A stretch of 64,000 bases of DNA from Echinostoma caproni (taxonomy: Eukaryota > Platyhelminthes > Trematoda > Plagiorchiida > Echinostomatidae): positions 8,298-72,297 of the forward strand of contig UZAN01039688.1 in NCBI GenBank assembly GCA_900618425.1, given 5' to 3'. Positions within the stretch are counted from its first letter, which is position 1. Every line of letters starts with the position of its first letter. Under the pieces are notes generated by a model. That model was not told where the DNA came from. It ran no database searches and worked only from the letters and a program-made list of their open reading frames with translations. The position numbers and the translations under genes are program-made. Shown one piece after another: positions 33,399-47,230 of the stretch.

Positions 33399-34310
33399 GC
33401 AGTTACCGAGCAACAGCCGGTCTTCGAATGTAATCGAAAACTACTTTGTTGTGTTGCAGACAGTAATAAGTTAGCTGCCTTGACAGTGATCATCAGTGGC
33501 CAGGGTGCGGTACGTGTTAGAGGAAACTGACAAATGCCATGCAATTGTGTGTGGGATGAGCAAAACGTTCCCGGCTTGGCAGTACACGTACGAGGTGGAG
33601 AGGACCGGGGAAGGAAATAGTGAACTGCAAACTATTGTGGATATTAATCATCGTCTAAAACTCACAGAACCTAATATCAACAGCTGAGCACAGTTCACAA
33701 GTTCTAAGGCTTGATATGTTCAGGCTGTAGGGACAGAACTCAGTTAATGTCACTGGAGGGTGATGTTCTACTGCTACTCCAAATGTAGTTTAAAGCAGCA
33801 GCAGAATTCTGATCGTTTGCGAGCTACCTGTGTTGACGACACACCCTCAAAAGGCACTGTTCCAAAAATTCAAGCGTATTATGTGTGGAATCTGATACGA
33901 ATCACCGACAGGTGCAAAGGAAGCCTTTATTTAGCTGGTTAAAGGATTACCCGTTTCGGCATGGCCGAGCTGTTTCATTAAATGGTTTGAGCGCGTAGAA
34001 ATGTGCATGAATGATGGAGGAGAATACTTCGAGAAAATCCAATAATTATGTTTGTGTACCAAATTCAACGTTTTATACACCCGGAAACTTTTCTCTCAGG
34101 CCGCGTAGTTTTGTTGGAGTTCATGTCAAAAGGATTGGACCGTGTTAAAAAATGAAGAATTACACACGGGGTTTGACAACTTGAGAGTTCAGTACCTGTG
34201 TCATGCGTATAAGCCTGTTTTATAAATAAATTCTTAAACACTTTTTACTGGGGTTTCATTATCTTTCGACTGAGGCACCAGCAACCGTCATCGAAATTGA
34301 GAAATCTTAC
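33399..34310 (+). repeat. Dispersed repeat family, long copy
   Basis: Three blocks align in order with 46478-46815. They are an upstream block around GTAATCG; a 37-base block at 33501-33537 matching 46578-46614 at 32 of 37 positions (CAGGGTGCGGTACGTGTTAG and onward); and a distal block at about 34187-34300 including TATAAATAAATTC and CATCGAAATTGAGAAA. Between blocks two and three this copy has about 650 bases against about 93 in the other, so one has an insertion or the other a deletion. An LTR or non-coding part of a retroelement is possible. No terminal motifs were established. Confidence 0.55.
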
Positions 34311-37209
34311 TTTCATTAATTATTCCTATATTAGCGTATCCGGTAATTTTCTGTCAGTTCATTCATACACTTGTACCCAGGAAGTGTACTTTCGTCACAA
34401 AAACCTTGTTTGCAACACCGGGTGACTTTTGGATGCGCAGCTCTTTCAGAACCCGTTCTTAATGCCAGAAAGACTCCAGACCGTTAACGTACACATGCAT
34501 TTTCGGCATAAACTGGGTCACGCAATACGAGATCGCATTCGTGGATAAAGATGTTCTGTTTGACAAAAGAGGATTATCTTTTGAGTGTAAATGGAAAATT
34601 GGGTCACTGGAGAAATATGCACACCTGATGGACGATTGAATTCCTCCAATCAGATGTTTCACAAGTTAACTTGAGTTGATATGTCTTCACACTTCCACAC
34701 AGACATGGGATTTATTTTTCATTATAAAATGCTTGTTTTCAACAGTTCTTCAGAGAACTTTCAGAAAATAGCTCCATGATATTTCGCTGTCGAAGCGAAT
34801 GCTTGTCACCATAAGGAGTCAAAACTACAACAATGAAAACATTGTCGCTTGTATGTTGTCTCATGGTGAATTCTCTTATAAAATGAGCTATTCTGATTTA
34901 TGACAAGCAAGTCAGAAGAAAAACACTGGGAGAGGAATTCCTTTTCAATACGGTCCTCGGTTCAGAACGAATAACATTAAACAGTATGTGTATATAACTG
35001 AAGTTTATTACGAAATCTAGCAAGGTTTTATGGTTTGCATGTATGTAAGCAAAAGTATTTTTTAATTGCAAGAAATCTAATTGGTAACTTAAAAGTATTT
35101 ATCCGATTTCATTCATAAAGAGTCCACTTTTATAACTTGTAATGTTATTCAGCTTTCAGTTTTCCTTGGACACAGATATTCGGGAGTTTATCCTTAGATT
35201 AAGATAAAACTTCTATTGAGATACGAAATACTCACGTGAATACATGTAAGACATTGTTCTGTCGATAGCTGCACACGCATGAACAAAGCACTGGCTAGAT
35301 GATGAATAAGGAATGGGGATTTTAAAGCCTCTATTCGATAAATGCATCATGGTTATTCATTTTAAACCATTAGACTTGCATCACAAAGTGGGGTCCGTTA
35401 TCCCCAAAATACTCGGTTGAAAGATTTTTATGGACTACAGTCAAAGACATTTTGTTTAGAAAAAATGCTTAACCATTGATGATTGACATCCTATCCAAAG
35501 AACCAATTAAAATTATCCGTTATTTCTTTACCTTTTATTATCAATCATCAAACTTTGCAACATGATCTTACGATTGACTACATGCGCCATGAAACTTGTG
35601 AGAGTTCTCAATCAGGGACAGAGTCCTGAGGCCTGGATAAGAAATAGCCATCTCTAGAGATCTATTTAAATGGCATTTGATGGGATTTATCACATAATTA
35701 GGCTACTCGTTTGTTTACTTGGTTGTGACTGTAGACATTTAACTTTCGGTTATGTGGCTTTTATCCCCCGTAAACGTTTTACAAAACCATGTAACGTACA
35801 CTCGTTTGCAGGTAAAAACATTTCCTCAGAAAAACCTCTCAAATCCGAGTATTGGCGATTCATAAGTGTCCTCCTCAATCAACGTTTTCTATTATCCTGC
35901 AATATGATTTACGAGAACGTCATGCTTTGATCTCCCATTTATACTGTGAAATCTCATATGGCTCTCTGCTATGTCCCTCTACTTTTTGGAAGCTAATCTT
36001 CATTGAGTATAGCTTACTTCTTTCGGATAAGAGGCTATCATATGTTTTGGTTAATATACGGACATTTTTATGGACGAATCTAACCAACATATTCTTGATC
36101 GTTTCTCAACTATAGTGTTTTTTGCTAATTGTAATGTACTTTATTTGAAATCCAAGAAATTGGCCTATAATTCCAAGGATAAAATGTGGAGTTTGGAATG
36201 CAGTGACGGAAAGTTAGTTCGAAGAAAGCATAAACATGATTATTAGGTTATTACCGCCTGCAGGGAACATGCATTAGTAACACTGTCGAATCATCCCTTT
36301 GCATGTGCTTTAGTGTGATTTCTAGCGTAAAACACCCAGTTGCAATGAATGATTTCCATAATAACCGGATGTACCATATTCATTTGGATGATTTTGCTTT
36401 ATATATTTCTAGCATATTTGTTGACTTCTGAGTGAAGAGATACAGAAAAAAGATAAGTGAAAAAGAAATTCCTCAGGTAATTGTGTATGAACTTTAAACT
36501 ATTGTAGGCTGCGTGAAGATCATCTGTTGAACCAGTCAGTATCTGATCACTGTTGAACGAAATTCTACAAAACTGTTTTCAAATTTCTTTAGCAACCCCA
36601 TTTAGTAATAATTACAGTGATCTTGCGGGTTATAAACTAATTATCAACTACGGAACTCTGACATCTTCAATAATAATAAAAGAGAAATAACAGTGGTTTA
36701 AATTATTGATTAAAAGAAATAATTGTAACTAAAAACTGATAAATATTAAAGTTTTTATCGTCAGGTTTCATCCTCTTTTTGCGTTAAAAATGGTACATCA
36801 ATCACTAAGTTACAGGCCGAATTAGGAAAGACAATGACGAAATGAAACCAACTCGCAACTGGATGTATGTGTATTGTAATAATGTAGTCATAATGGAATC
36901 ATTTTATTTAGTGCCTAAATAAGTTATATTTGATTTCACTGGGGGGGAGACGCTACCAACCTCGTGCACAACTAGTTACTTAAGCAGAATCCCTAATAAC
37001 TGTGATGAATACGTGAAGATGACAAAATTAGTTAGAAACGGTTACAGCAGTTGTATAGTTGTGGCCTCAAAACCAGGAACAAGGGACCACCGAAACCGCG
37101 CTTAAGACCCAAAACAGAACCAAAAACGTTCCTTCCTTTTAGTAGGACGTGCTTTAGCTACATCAAAAAGACAGCTTTAACGATACTCTTCACTATGATC
37201 GATTGTTGA
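34311..37209. other. Intergenic, nothing recognised
   Basis: The overlapping ORFs at 35670-36115 lack motifs. No repeats or RNA genes seen. A seven-G run lies near 36945. Confidence 0.4.
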
Positions 37210-37800
37210 CTTCATCTGCTAACGCCAGTCCGGGACTCCCGTAGTTACCAGATGATATTCAACATCCGACATCAACCAGCCATAACTGCTGTCTTGAAGA
37301 AGAAATTCATCTTTATATATAGATGATACTCATCCGCAATCTGTTATCACCCTGGAAAGTTACATAGCTGAACCAATGATTGAAGTATTCCAACGTACTT
37401 TTGATACGATTGGACCTTTACAATCATGGAAACAATAATTAATTTCAAAGACACACGAAGACAGCAACTACTGCCTAGTCACTTCCCTTCCCATATCGCA
37501 CCAATTTATGAGGTCTCATATCCTAGACCTTGTGATGGGTCAGCTGAAAAACAACTCAGTATTCCCATCCAAACATACATGATCGTATTTCACTAATTTG
37601 CTCCTGGTTCGAGATAAACTAACAGTAGCTATTCCTGGAATGACAGTGGGCGTGGTGTACCTCAAATTGTTCAGTATATTTGATCCCGCACACCATAAAA
37701 TACTGCTTCGGAAGCTTAATAACTATGAGATCCATGGGGATCGCACCTGTTTAAATAGAAGAGTTTATTTGAAAATGCACCATTATTTGGCCATATGAGC
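37210..37800 (+). pseudogene. LINE reverse transcriptase fragment
   Basis: Frame-shifted plus-strand pieces follow the RT order. An interrupted segment around 37440-37560 gives FMRSHILDLVMGQLKNNSVF, like the 'xxExIIxxxIxxxLxxNxLF' helix before the QHGF motif. Then the frame 37598-37798 gives VGVVYLKLFSIFDPAHHKIL and LRKLNNYEIHGD, matching motif A ('VVYLDFxKAFDxVxHxILLxKLxxYGIxG'). The motif A aspartate position reads Lys in VVYLKL. The palm motif C is not found downstream. It is a decayed, partial copy distinct from the 0.9-3.1 kb LINE in wording of the conserved blocks. Confidence 0.6.
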
Positions 37801-38689
37801 CTAGCCCCTGGGGGAAATCAGTGATCTGTACTTGGTGTTCGTTTTGTTATCTTTTTTATAATCACTTTATCGAAAGCTCTGGAAACCAAAACAATAATAT
37901 TTTCCAATGATGCCTAAACTTGAAATACATAGACATAAGTTGAGTGCTCAGTGGCACTTCAGAGGAAACGCATAGCAGCCCATCAGTGGTTGATCAAAAA
38001 ATGATATCCAAATCAGTGCATGGAATGCATGGTTATAACACTACTAAACAAAAGGCTATCTCCATATTTCTTCTGAACTCAATAACTGCAATATGTCTCA
38101 AGTGAGAATCGGGGCATCATTATTCATGATGATCCAAGCTATTTTGATCAATCATTTCTGGACTTCGTCTACAGCTGTGAAGAATATCAATTTGTTATGT
38201 TTGCGTTCTGCCTGTGAGGTCTGGTTTGGATCCCCAGTTGGATCGATAGATCCTCACTGCTGATAAGACTCAATCAAATCGAATCAGATGTCCGTTGCTT
38301 CCCAGCTTTTCAGTTCACGCTGCTCTTGTTATACAAATGATGAACTTTACCATAACTGTCAGTTTGTTTAAGACTGCCTTTGGTCGGTTTGAATCATCAC
38401 TATTTCCATGTTTGCAATCAGTGCGAATTCAACCGTACACTGAATAAGCCATCTGACATAGAGGCCATGATTGCAACATAATCGTGAGATGTTGAGACTT
38501 CTACAAAGGATGCCCGTCAAGATGGTCAAGGAATATCATGCCTTACGTTAGGTGGATGGATTACAATATTTGGGATTATATTGCAGTCTTTATCGTAAAA
38601 TTCGAAGAGAATAGATTTTAGTGTATCAGGTACTACAGATCCCTATTCGTTCATATAATCCACTTCTTACGGTGTCACCTAACATCCAT
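37801..38689. other. Intergenic, possible LINE decay
   Basis: Nothing recognised. Downstream parts of the LINE at 37.2-37.8 kb would be expected here but could not be identified. Confidence 0.35.
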
Positions 38690-40550
38690 CTCACTGGAGA
38701 TCTTTTCAGGTTAGTACTTCACAAATGTTCACTGATATCCTGACGTTAATCCGTTGTCTTCAGAGTGCTCACCGAGCGAAACACCAGCCGAGGTCATGTC
38801 GTTTGTGAACCAACTATTGAATCCAAGCGGAGACTTGATGAATTGATGGCATCTCTTATATTGTGGTATTTATGAAAGTATATAAAACACTGAAACTATG
38901 TAATCCTCTTCATGCTCGATATTGTGTACAACATTTATCATATCTCTGTGTTCAAATAATCGATTCACTTGTGCTAAACGCCCTTTGGCACAGCAAACGC
39001 AGAGGCACTTCACAAGCATTGACGATGTCATCTCGGCTGACGAGGAAATGTTTGCGAACCAATTGTCAAGCTCGGCGAACAGGCGACATGGAATTCAATT
39101 CTGAGCTACGAAAACCGATGTTCAATACTTTCTCATAAGAAACAGCTTCTAAATATTTTCGATAATAATACTTTGAGTTTAACTTTGGATCTTTCGGTTT
39201 CTTACGGCGGAAAATTGCTTTTCACCTTCTCTGTCATAAGTTAGTGCTGAAGACAATTAAACCGATATGTGATGAACCGGAAAGCATAATCCATACGGAG
39301 CTACAATGGTCTGCGAAATAACTTGGGTGGTTTGAGTTCCTGCAAAAGGATGCACTGCAGCGAATCAAATCCCAATTCAGCTTCCACGTGCTTCCGTTTA
39401 TCCGCGATTAGCCAGCATAATCAGGAAGAGTTGCCGACGCTGTCGCCTGAGAGCTCTTGACACGTCTTATTCAGTAGCGATTTATTGCCTCGACAGATTC
39501 ACGAAGAGGGCATTCTGATCCTAACACTTGCTGACCAACTTAATAGTGGCTCCATTAGCGTTCCCCCTGAAGAGCCGTATGATTGTGCAAATGCCTACTT
39601 TCTTAAGGATACACTGCTTGTTCGACACAGCTTACGAACAAACTTCGTTAGCAGATTCGTGCAAAACTTTTGCATAGGCAGACGTTTAAAGAATAAGATC
39701 TATGATTTGTCTGTAGCAAGCGTGACTCGTTAGAAGAAACCAAGCAAGCTTTTCATACTACTGTAGCGTTTTCCTTGCGTGAAATCTCAGGAAATGTGCG
39801 GGAGCTTCTAAGATAAAAGCAGTACTGTTCACTTTTAGGCCTTCCACCAGAAAACTATTCCGAGTATAGGCTTTGACCTTGAAAAAGCACATGCTTTCCT
39901 TATCGAGTCAGCTCAGCATATTCTTATTGTCTATTTGTTTTCTTGCACCAAGAAATAAGGGGAGTATGCTGCGCCAAGTAATGTGATAACAAAAGGAAGC
40001 CCTGTACTTCTATTTTAATAAGAATGCTCAATCGGGAATTTTATCGATAACAAAGCTGAAAAGAACTGCTAAGACCAAAAACAGGTTCTAAATGAGTTCC
40101 GTCCTGAGAGAGAGCATTTTGATTCCCGAATTTATGTCGTTAGCCATAACCAAGGCATCTCTCTTCGGAGCTTCCCGTAGGCGATTGTGCAAAGTTCTGT
40201 CATAGTTATTCTTCATCGCGTGCCGGTTGTAGGTAGTTACGGTCAATGTGCAAGCTGCCAAAGGACCCTATCTACAACCCCGTTTACGCAACAGCGCAGC
40301 TGTCTACGTTGAATCGAAATAGAATGCTAGATTTAGCCCGCTCACTGGGAGTGGTTCACTTTGTGTTGATTCGGGGTGGTTGTGCTTTTGTTTCCGCAAA
40401 GGTAGAAGAGGAACAAGCAATCGAAATCAGAAGCAGAAATAAGCCTTCTAACTGTAAATATGACATTCCTCAATTCAACAGAAGTACCAACAGTAATCGC
40501 TCTACACAAATCAAATGCTGTCAACCTGAACGACTTATACTATAGCAGAG
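38690..40550 (+). other. Region of degenerate coding-like sequence, unidentified
   Basis: Several plus-strand open pieces have protein-like composition but no known motif. They are CSPSETPAEVMSFVNQLLNP after an acceptor-like TTGTCTTCAG near 38760; SIDDVISADEEMFANQ near 39020; LASIIRKSCRRCRLRALDTS near 39410; the frame 39485-39733; and the frame 40246-40545. GC content is higher than in the surroundings. The pieces could be exons of a host gene or ruins of a transposon. I could not link them by consistent phase. Confidence 0.25.
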
Positions 40551-41160
40551 GTTTGCGAATGTTTCCTTTTGGTTGGCATCTCTGATTTTAATGCCAGATG
40601 CTGGATTTCCCACACCCACTAAAGGTTCTCCTGATGGAGTAGAAAGTGACATTTCTCGGGTTGGTGATGCTGTTTGTGTATTGGGAAAAAGTATGCATAA
40701 GCCGAGGAAGATCACCACAGTTATTTCTCTCTTACCTAGGTATCATTCAAGAATAAATAGCCAGAATAGTTCCCATTGAATGGTAATCAGAACAGGCTAG
40801 CAAAAACGCTTGTTTTTGGCGCTACGTCAAAAGCACAATTTATGATAGAATAAACTAGTGTTGAAAAGAGACGCATCTGCAAAAGAAATCAGAGATTAGG
40901 ATGATATAATGCAACTGTGATAACAGGTGTTTGTGTCTTTATATGTGGAAGGTGTTTGAGGCAAATTAGTAGCGATACGGTGAGTGGGTGAACAAATGAG
41001 ATTTTATGAGCGGAGGTTAGGTCATCAGATTCTAGGTGGATCGCCATGGTAAGACCAGTATTCTTACAAACTGCTTCTGGGCCCACAAGGAGGGTAGGGG
41101 TTGAAAGCGGCAATCCCTTCGGTTGTTGATAAACTTCGGGACTTGATCACTTTATATAGT

Positions 41161-41620
41161 NNNNNNNNNNNNNNNNNNNNNNNNNNNNNNNNNNNNNNNN
41201 NNNNNNNNNNNNNNNNNNNNNNNNNNNNNNNNNNNNNNNNNNNNNNNNNNNNNNNNNNNNNNNNNNNNNNNNNNNNNNNNNNNNNNNNNNNNNNNNNNNN
41301 NNNNNNNNNNNNNNNNNNNNNNNNNNNNNNNNNNNNNNNNNNNNNNNNNNNNNNNNNNNNNNNNNNNNNNNNNNNNNNNNNNNNNNNNNNNNNNNNNNNN
41401 NNNNNNNNNNNNNNNNNNNNNNNNNNNNNNNNNNNNNNNNNNNNNNNNNNNNNNNNNNNNNNNNNNNNNNNNNNNNNNNNNNNNNNNNNNNNNNNNNNNN
41501 NNNNNNNNNNNNNNNNNNNNNNNNNNNNNNNNNNNNNNNNNNNNNNNNNNNNNNNNNNNNNNNNNNNNNNNNNNNNNNNNNNNNNNNNNNNNNNNNNNNN
41601 NNNNNNNNNNNNNNNNNNNN
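41161..41620. other. Assembly gap (460 N)
   Basis: Unknown bases. All open frames through this interval are artefacts. Confidence 1.
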
Positions 41621-42235
41621 GAGGACGAAAAATCTCAAAAATATTGACTGTACGATTAAACTCCGTCAAATGGTTCATACTGGCTGTCAATCCAGTCCAA
41701 GTCATTCCCTGATACAGTCAGCTAGGATGATGCTCCTTGATGCAAACTCCTAAACTTCGACCCATTTAACTTGCTCCTTAGTAGCAGGTGAAATGATAAA
41801 CACAAAATGAGATCAAACTGGTGAATCATCTGTCTTTGGCCTGTTTAAAGAGGACAGGTTTGTACATGAATATAAAGTGGGGTTCAATCGCAAACTATTT
41901 GAAAATGACGGGCAATGGAATCCGTCTTCTCAATATTTGTGCAATAGCTTCTCCTCGGAATGAGATGGAGAGATAGACATGCTTCTTGTATGCTACATCT
42001 CATAATACTTTGGGTAGGTATGACACCTTGCTTCTATAAATAACGACTCAGATTATCCATTCTCAAGGAAAACATTTTGCAATCCTTTCAGTTCGAAATC
42101 GATGGAGTCCAAACTACAAAGGATCTTAACCCTAGTTTTTAAGTATTGAATCAGATGGGACCACACTTAGGTATTGTTTAGGCTATTCCGTTCTCATTTT
42201 CTTATGATGAATGCTTCTACGAATGAAACCAACTG
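41621..42235. other. Intergenic, nothing recognised
   Basis: No supported feature after the gap. Confidence 0.4.
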
Positions 42236-42282
42236 CCCGTACGTCCCTATGTATGTACGTACGTCCCTTGCATGTACGTACC
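42236..42282. repeat. Short GTAC-rich tandem/palindromic repeat
   Basis: Three closely spaced strings based on GTACGTCC and ATGTACGTAC, directly visible. The unit contains the palindrome GTAC, so the stretch is both tandem-like and self-complementary. Confidence 0.7.
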
Positions 42283-45200
42283 TTCTTTACCTGTTCAACC
42301 CATTATGAATTGTGTTGCATATAGATATCTGATGTAACACTAACAATAACCTTGTTTGCTAATGTGTTCTTACAAGAATAACATAAAGATTTGCATAGTA
42401 GATTGATTTCTTTTTACAGGAGAGCTAATGTTGACTTAGTCATTAGGTATTTAGGATTGATACTACTTTATGCTTTTGGAAAACATATACGAATAAAAAT
42501 AAAGTTTCGACATCCGGCGATAATTTCTTGTTACAGGTAATTCAACGCTTTTAAATGGGACATACGGGAAGATAAAATGGGTGATGGATAGAAAAGAGAT
42601 TATAGAATAGATTTGTAACTGTATATAGTGGTTGATAAAGCGACTGTTTGAGCTAGTGAGGTTCAAATCATAGTTGATATATATTGCCTTAGGTTGAATC
42701 CAATCAGGAAATAAGAATGACAGAATGAAACAACGCCCAAAATAATACTGTGGTGATTGAGTTGAGCTGAGTCTTTTGTAAATGAAGGAACTTTTATGAA
42801 GGTAACAATACGTGCATTGTAAACAGGAAAGCCAATTTTAAGCGCAATGTAAAAGGTAATGTGAAATTACCGTCATCATAGTCAAAATTTAATTCAGCAA
42901 AGAAAGCTCCCTTTAAAATGAAATTAACCGGTCCAAAGATTTATGAAAAAATGAAGGGAAAGTGGTTATGCGATCCCTGAGCGTAAATATGGTTGAGCTC
43001 AGACTATGGGAGATAGAGGGGAGACTGGAGGTCATTGCTTATGCTGACGGGTATGTGGCCCGATGTGGCAAAAGTGAATGAAGATTAGGGTCATCTGCGC
43101 CCGGTTAAAAGTTGAAGAAATATGTGAGTAGGGAGGAAATGAAGACTGCGAGATAATAACGTGGCCTTGGGGGACACGACCGTTCACAGAGAATGAACGA
43201 GATCTAGTCTCGTGGAACCACATTATTACCATTGCTGAGAAACCATAGGGTACAGGGCACCAGTTCCGGGGGAAAGCCAAACTTATACCTTTCAGTCAAC
43301 TAATGCACTACAAACACGATGAATTAGGTTTGAACTTCCAGCAACAATAACGATTGTTTTCGGTGAACAAGGAGTGTAATGGATCAGATATGTAAAATGA
43401 AAACACTATTGTCACTAGGAAATTGGTGACTCTGTACAGGCGCTCTCCCAATAGTATTCTCTGCTTCAGGTGATATCAAATTTGGTCACAAATAAGTGCT
43501 TCAGTTACGTTCAAAAGTACATATTTGAAAGAGACTGACATTGAGACTGATATTTATTGAATTTTCATTGACAGCGTTTGGGAAATGTAAATAATACCGC
43601 AATTCTCCAGGATATTTGGAATACCACGGCATTGAGAGATAAATAAAGGTATCGGTAATTTCGGGAAGCAGTTTTTAGGTCGATAGGTTAAACCTCATTA
43701 GGTATCAGTGATTTGTGTTTTTTAGCTAACAAAACTTTCCGTGACATTTGAGGTGGAAACAAGTATTTTGTAAGTCAACAAACCTCCACATGGCAAATTA
43801 AATGACATAACACCAGATGCAGTTTCTATAAACCGTCTAACTATACTCTGTGTTATAAAGCTACGATCCTCTTTCAGGGCAGTCTTAAACTTCCATTACC
43901 ACCTCTGATCGTCTTTTCTCTCGAAATAACTCCACTGATTCCATTGATAAAAATGGCACCGGTCATGTATGGTGGTCAAAGGAACATCTTGGCCTGGTGA
44001 CACACGTAAAACTCATGCAACATGGAGACCGTATGCAGATGCGTTAAGTTCTTGGAAAATCACCTAAACGGTATTGTTTAACGGTGTCAGGTCAGGACTT
44101 TTATTTTCTCTGGACAGCTTGAGGTGCCATCGAGAAAGACCAGTTCCCACTGATTTAACTACCAGATGCCTCCTCGGACATTCAGTAAACACCCATCGTG
44201 CTGCCTTGCTGTTCTAATCATATCACTTTCATTAGTATCGGAAATACTTTCAAAACACGCTTCTGGTGGTGAGATTTGAATAACGAACACACTGTTAGTT
44301 TTCTCAAACATACATCTTTGATTCTCACTCCAAATGCAAGTTTCAACGAATGACGGAAATGAAATGGTGAGTGAGTAGTAGGATGAACAACCGATTATAT
44401 TTACTGGGCAGAACTTAGAAGCTTCAGACAAGCGTAGATGAGTCGTAGGATCATTTTAGCGTGCTCTCTCACAGCCTAGATGTTGTTGGGTATTCACGTA
44501 CATTTTTAAACTGATTGATTCACCTGCACCTAGGTCCTCATCGAAGATCAAAATCTAGCCGGAATTACCGTCACATGACTGCTCTGATTCCGATTGCAGG
44601 TCTGATAACCACATTCGGGAGCTATACGTCACCAGGACATATAAACATGTGAGTTTTCAAAATAAAAAACAAACACTTGTCCACCTCCGGGACAAAATTC
44701 ATGGCCTTCGTTTTTATTGCTTTATAGTCTATCACCTAACCTTACAGCTGACTTCGACTAGAGAGAACGATTCTGAACTAATTGTACGGAGCCTCAAAAA
44801 GAACAATTTAGTAAGAAAACGTGTATATTGAAATCTGGTTTTGTGCATAATGTGAATCTGTTGACAGAATAGTCAAATAGGGCAGATTTAGTAGCTAGTG
44901 CCTGGTTATCATGCATTCGGCTCAATTATTTATGTGATTAGTTTGATGTAAAAGGAAAGTTCGAGGCTCAGAAATAAGGGATAGCATTTCCCGGGCAGTT
45001 CCATACACGGTTCAAGCAACACATTATGTGTTGGGTTAGGAGTCGATCAACAGAGTCACATTCTCCAAATTGACCTCTCAACTCCACCGAAGAGCATCAG
45101 CCACCACTAACTGAAACACACTCATTCATATTGTGTCATTATCAGCAGCCACCGTGATGTATGAACACCGAACAGGTAAGCAAGCTGCATCCACTGCCCT

Positions 45201-46477
45201 TAGAAACCCATTGATGATGAATACTGGTTAGGACCCCACTAGCAGATCCACGGTCATATGTATTCTAACAACAATTATTGACACTTAAGGTTCGCGGAAT
45301 CCACTGCAAGTAGGTGGAAGCCTAGCTTACATGTACAAAAAGAAATATCAATCGCACTGCCACTGCCTTGGCTGTATTAAAATTGTAATCATTCGATTCT
45401 TATTTATTTGTGAGTGTCTATAGGGTAATATCAAACTATACAGAATCGTGTTTTCTGTCATACTTAACCATTTGAGCTGCTGTAAATTCTACTTAGGCAT
45501 AAAATAGCTTTGATGTGCGCTTTGTTTAATTTGTTTTTTTTAAAGCTGTGCTGTTATACCGTATTACGGAGAATGGTATGCCATCACTCCAGATATACAA
45601 TCACTCAGATTTTACACTGCTTCTCCTGAATCAGTGAGAACAACTGGATTTCGTCAGTAGAAGCGTTTACGATCATACCTTATCAAATAGCTATGCCAGA
45701 AAGTTTAGGACTGTCCGGTAAGAAAAAGTGGGTGGGAACACAAAACACTTCTCTGCATTAAAACAGCCCAGATAAGTTTTAAATGATCAATTTATTCATT
45801 TATACGGTAGGTGAGATACATTTATCCTTTCAGAAGTTTAAAATAATAAAATGGAGTGCACCCGTAAATGGCACAAACCGTTAGAGATCAAACTGTGAAA
45901 AACATTATCAGAGATGGCAATGACAACCACGTGACTCAAGCAGATGTAATATGTAACATGTAACATATAACATAACACTGGTAAAAAATTATTCGTTTGA
46001 CGAATTCCTCGAAGAATTTAATATGATTGTATATTACATCAAACTCAATCACTAGCGGACTGTATTACATCTGTTTTAGAGAATGTCATAAGCTTTTCTA
46101 TTGACAAATATTGCAACAAATTCGTGCAATTTTCTTTCAGGAAAGACTCAATTTTAAATTTTAATCACCATCTGAAAAGGTAATAAATATGCTTGATCAT
46201 ACTGCTGACTTCCCTATATACATGTATATATATACGTATGTTTGTTGGTGAAGTAAAGGTAAATTTAATTCCGAGCGCCTTTTTATTAGTCTTCTGCGCA
46301 TTAAAATCTGGAAATCGCAAAATTTCTTGCATTAATAAGGGAGGTTTTTGATAACTTTCACTCGCAAAATGCATCTGCGGAAGTCATATCTTTCACAGAG
46401 AAACGTAAGTATATCTTGTCGCTTGAGTTGATAGTAGAAAATGGTTAGGCTTCATTTACCACTATTTTTCACATTCG
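42283..46477. other. Intergenic, nothing recognised
   Basis: Short ORFs only (82 codons minus at 43032-43280, 90 codons minus at 44159-44431), no motifs. A small ATGTAACAT-type tandem run occurs near 45950-45975. Confidence 0.4.
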
Positions 46478-46815
46478 TACAGTCCAGTTCCAGCAGTTCG
46501 GATTTGAGTGTAATCGCAAATTTTTCCGTGTGAGAAGCAAGGATATATTAGTTGCGTCTACAGTGGTTGTCTTTGATCAGGGTGCGATATGTATTAGAGG
46601 AAAGTAACAAATGCTTTTGAACAGTCAAACTGGTGAACTTCGCGCAAATGTGACTGCCTTTAGTGCTTATAAGTGTCGAGGGACAAATAAAACATGGACA
46701 AGATGAAAGTACAATACCTGTATCAAGCTTACGAGTCATTTTGATAAATAAATTCCAGTTGTTTCTTCCTTGTGGCTTGGTTATTTTACAACTGTCGTCG
46801 AAATCGAGAAAACGC
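46478..46815 (+). repeat. Dispersed repeat family, short copy
   Basis: Counterpart of 33399-34310 in the same orientation. It includes the 37-base block at 46578-46614 and the distal block with GATAAATAAATTC and CGTCGAAATCGAGAAAA. The inter-block distance is about 93 bases. The minus-strand ORFs here (46548-46853) are not recognised. Confidence 0.55.
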
Positions 46816-47154
46816 ACACAGTATTGGCACTTGGCTAACAGAAGCAGGAGCATAGGTAAATATTAGTACATGTATGTTGTGTCTGATGAGGGGTAATATC
46901 ATATTCAGGCCAGTGTGTGAGGCTCGGAACACAAAGCTCTGGGAGGAACAATTACGTCGAAAGTCAGGGTGTTGCAAGCGTCTGATCAATACCTATATAT
47001 ATAACTCCACTCAAACGTATATTTGGTTGAAGTCGTCGTAGAACTGGCAGCTTGTGCACAATTGTTGCACAATCTTTCTCAGCAATCAGTAATGTTTTCA
47101 TCATTCAATGTCATGAAAGATGATATATGGACACAATTAAATTGGCAATTCTCG

Positions 47155-47230
47155 GGAGCCTCGGTACGCGCTGGTTGACATATAACTCACATATCTTTCA
47201 TACCAGGAGTTCGGAGTTCCGACCCCGAAC
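47155..47230 (+). repeat. Possible degenerate tRNA-derived repeat
   Basis: GCCTCGGTACGCGCTGGTTG resembles a tRNA D-arm/box A. ACATATCTTTCATACCAGG resembles the anticodon region seen at 14.2 kb. AGTTCGGAGTTCC resembles a damaged box B. It is too decayed for a confident fold. Confidence 0.3.

Noticed and set aside
41064..41712. Long open frames of 163-213 codons
   Set aside because: Artefacts of the 460-N gap.
46880..46915. Second CTGATGAG string as a hammerhead candidate
   Set aside because: No stem II closing with CGAAA follows it.
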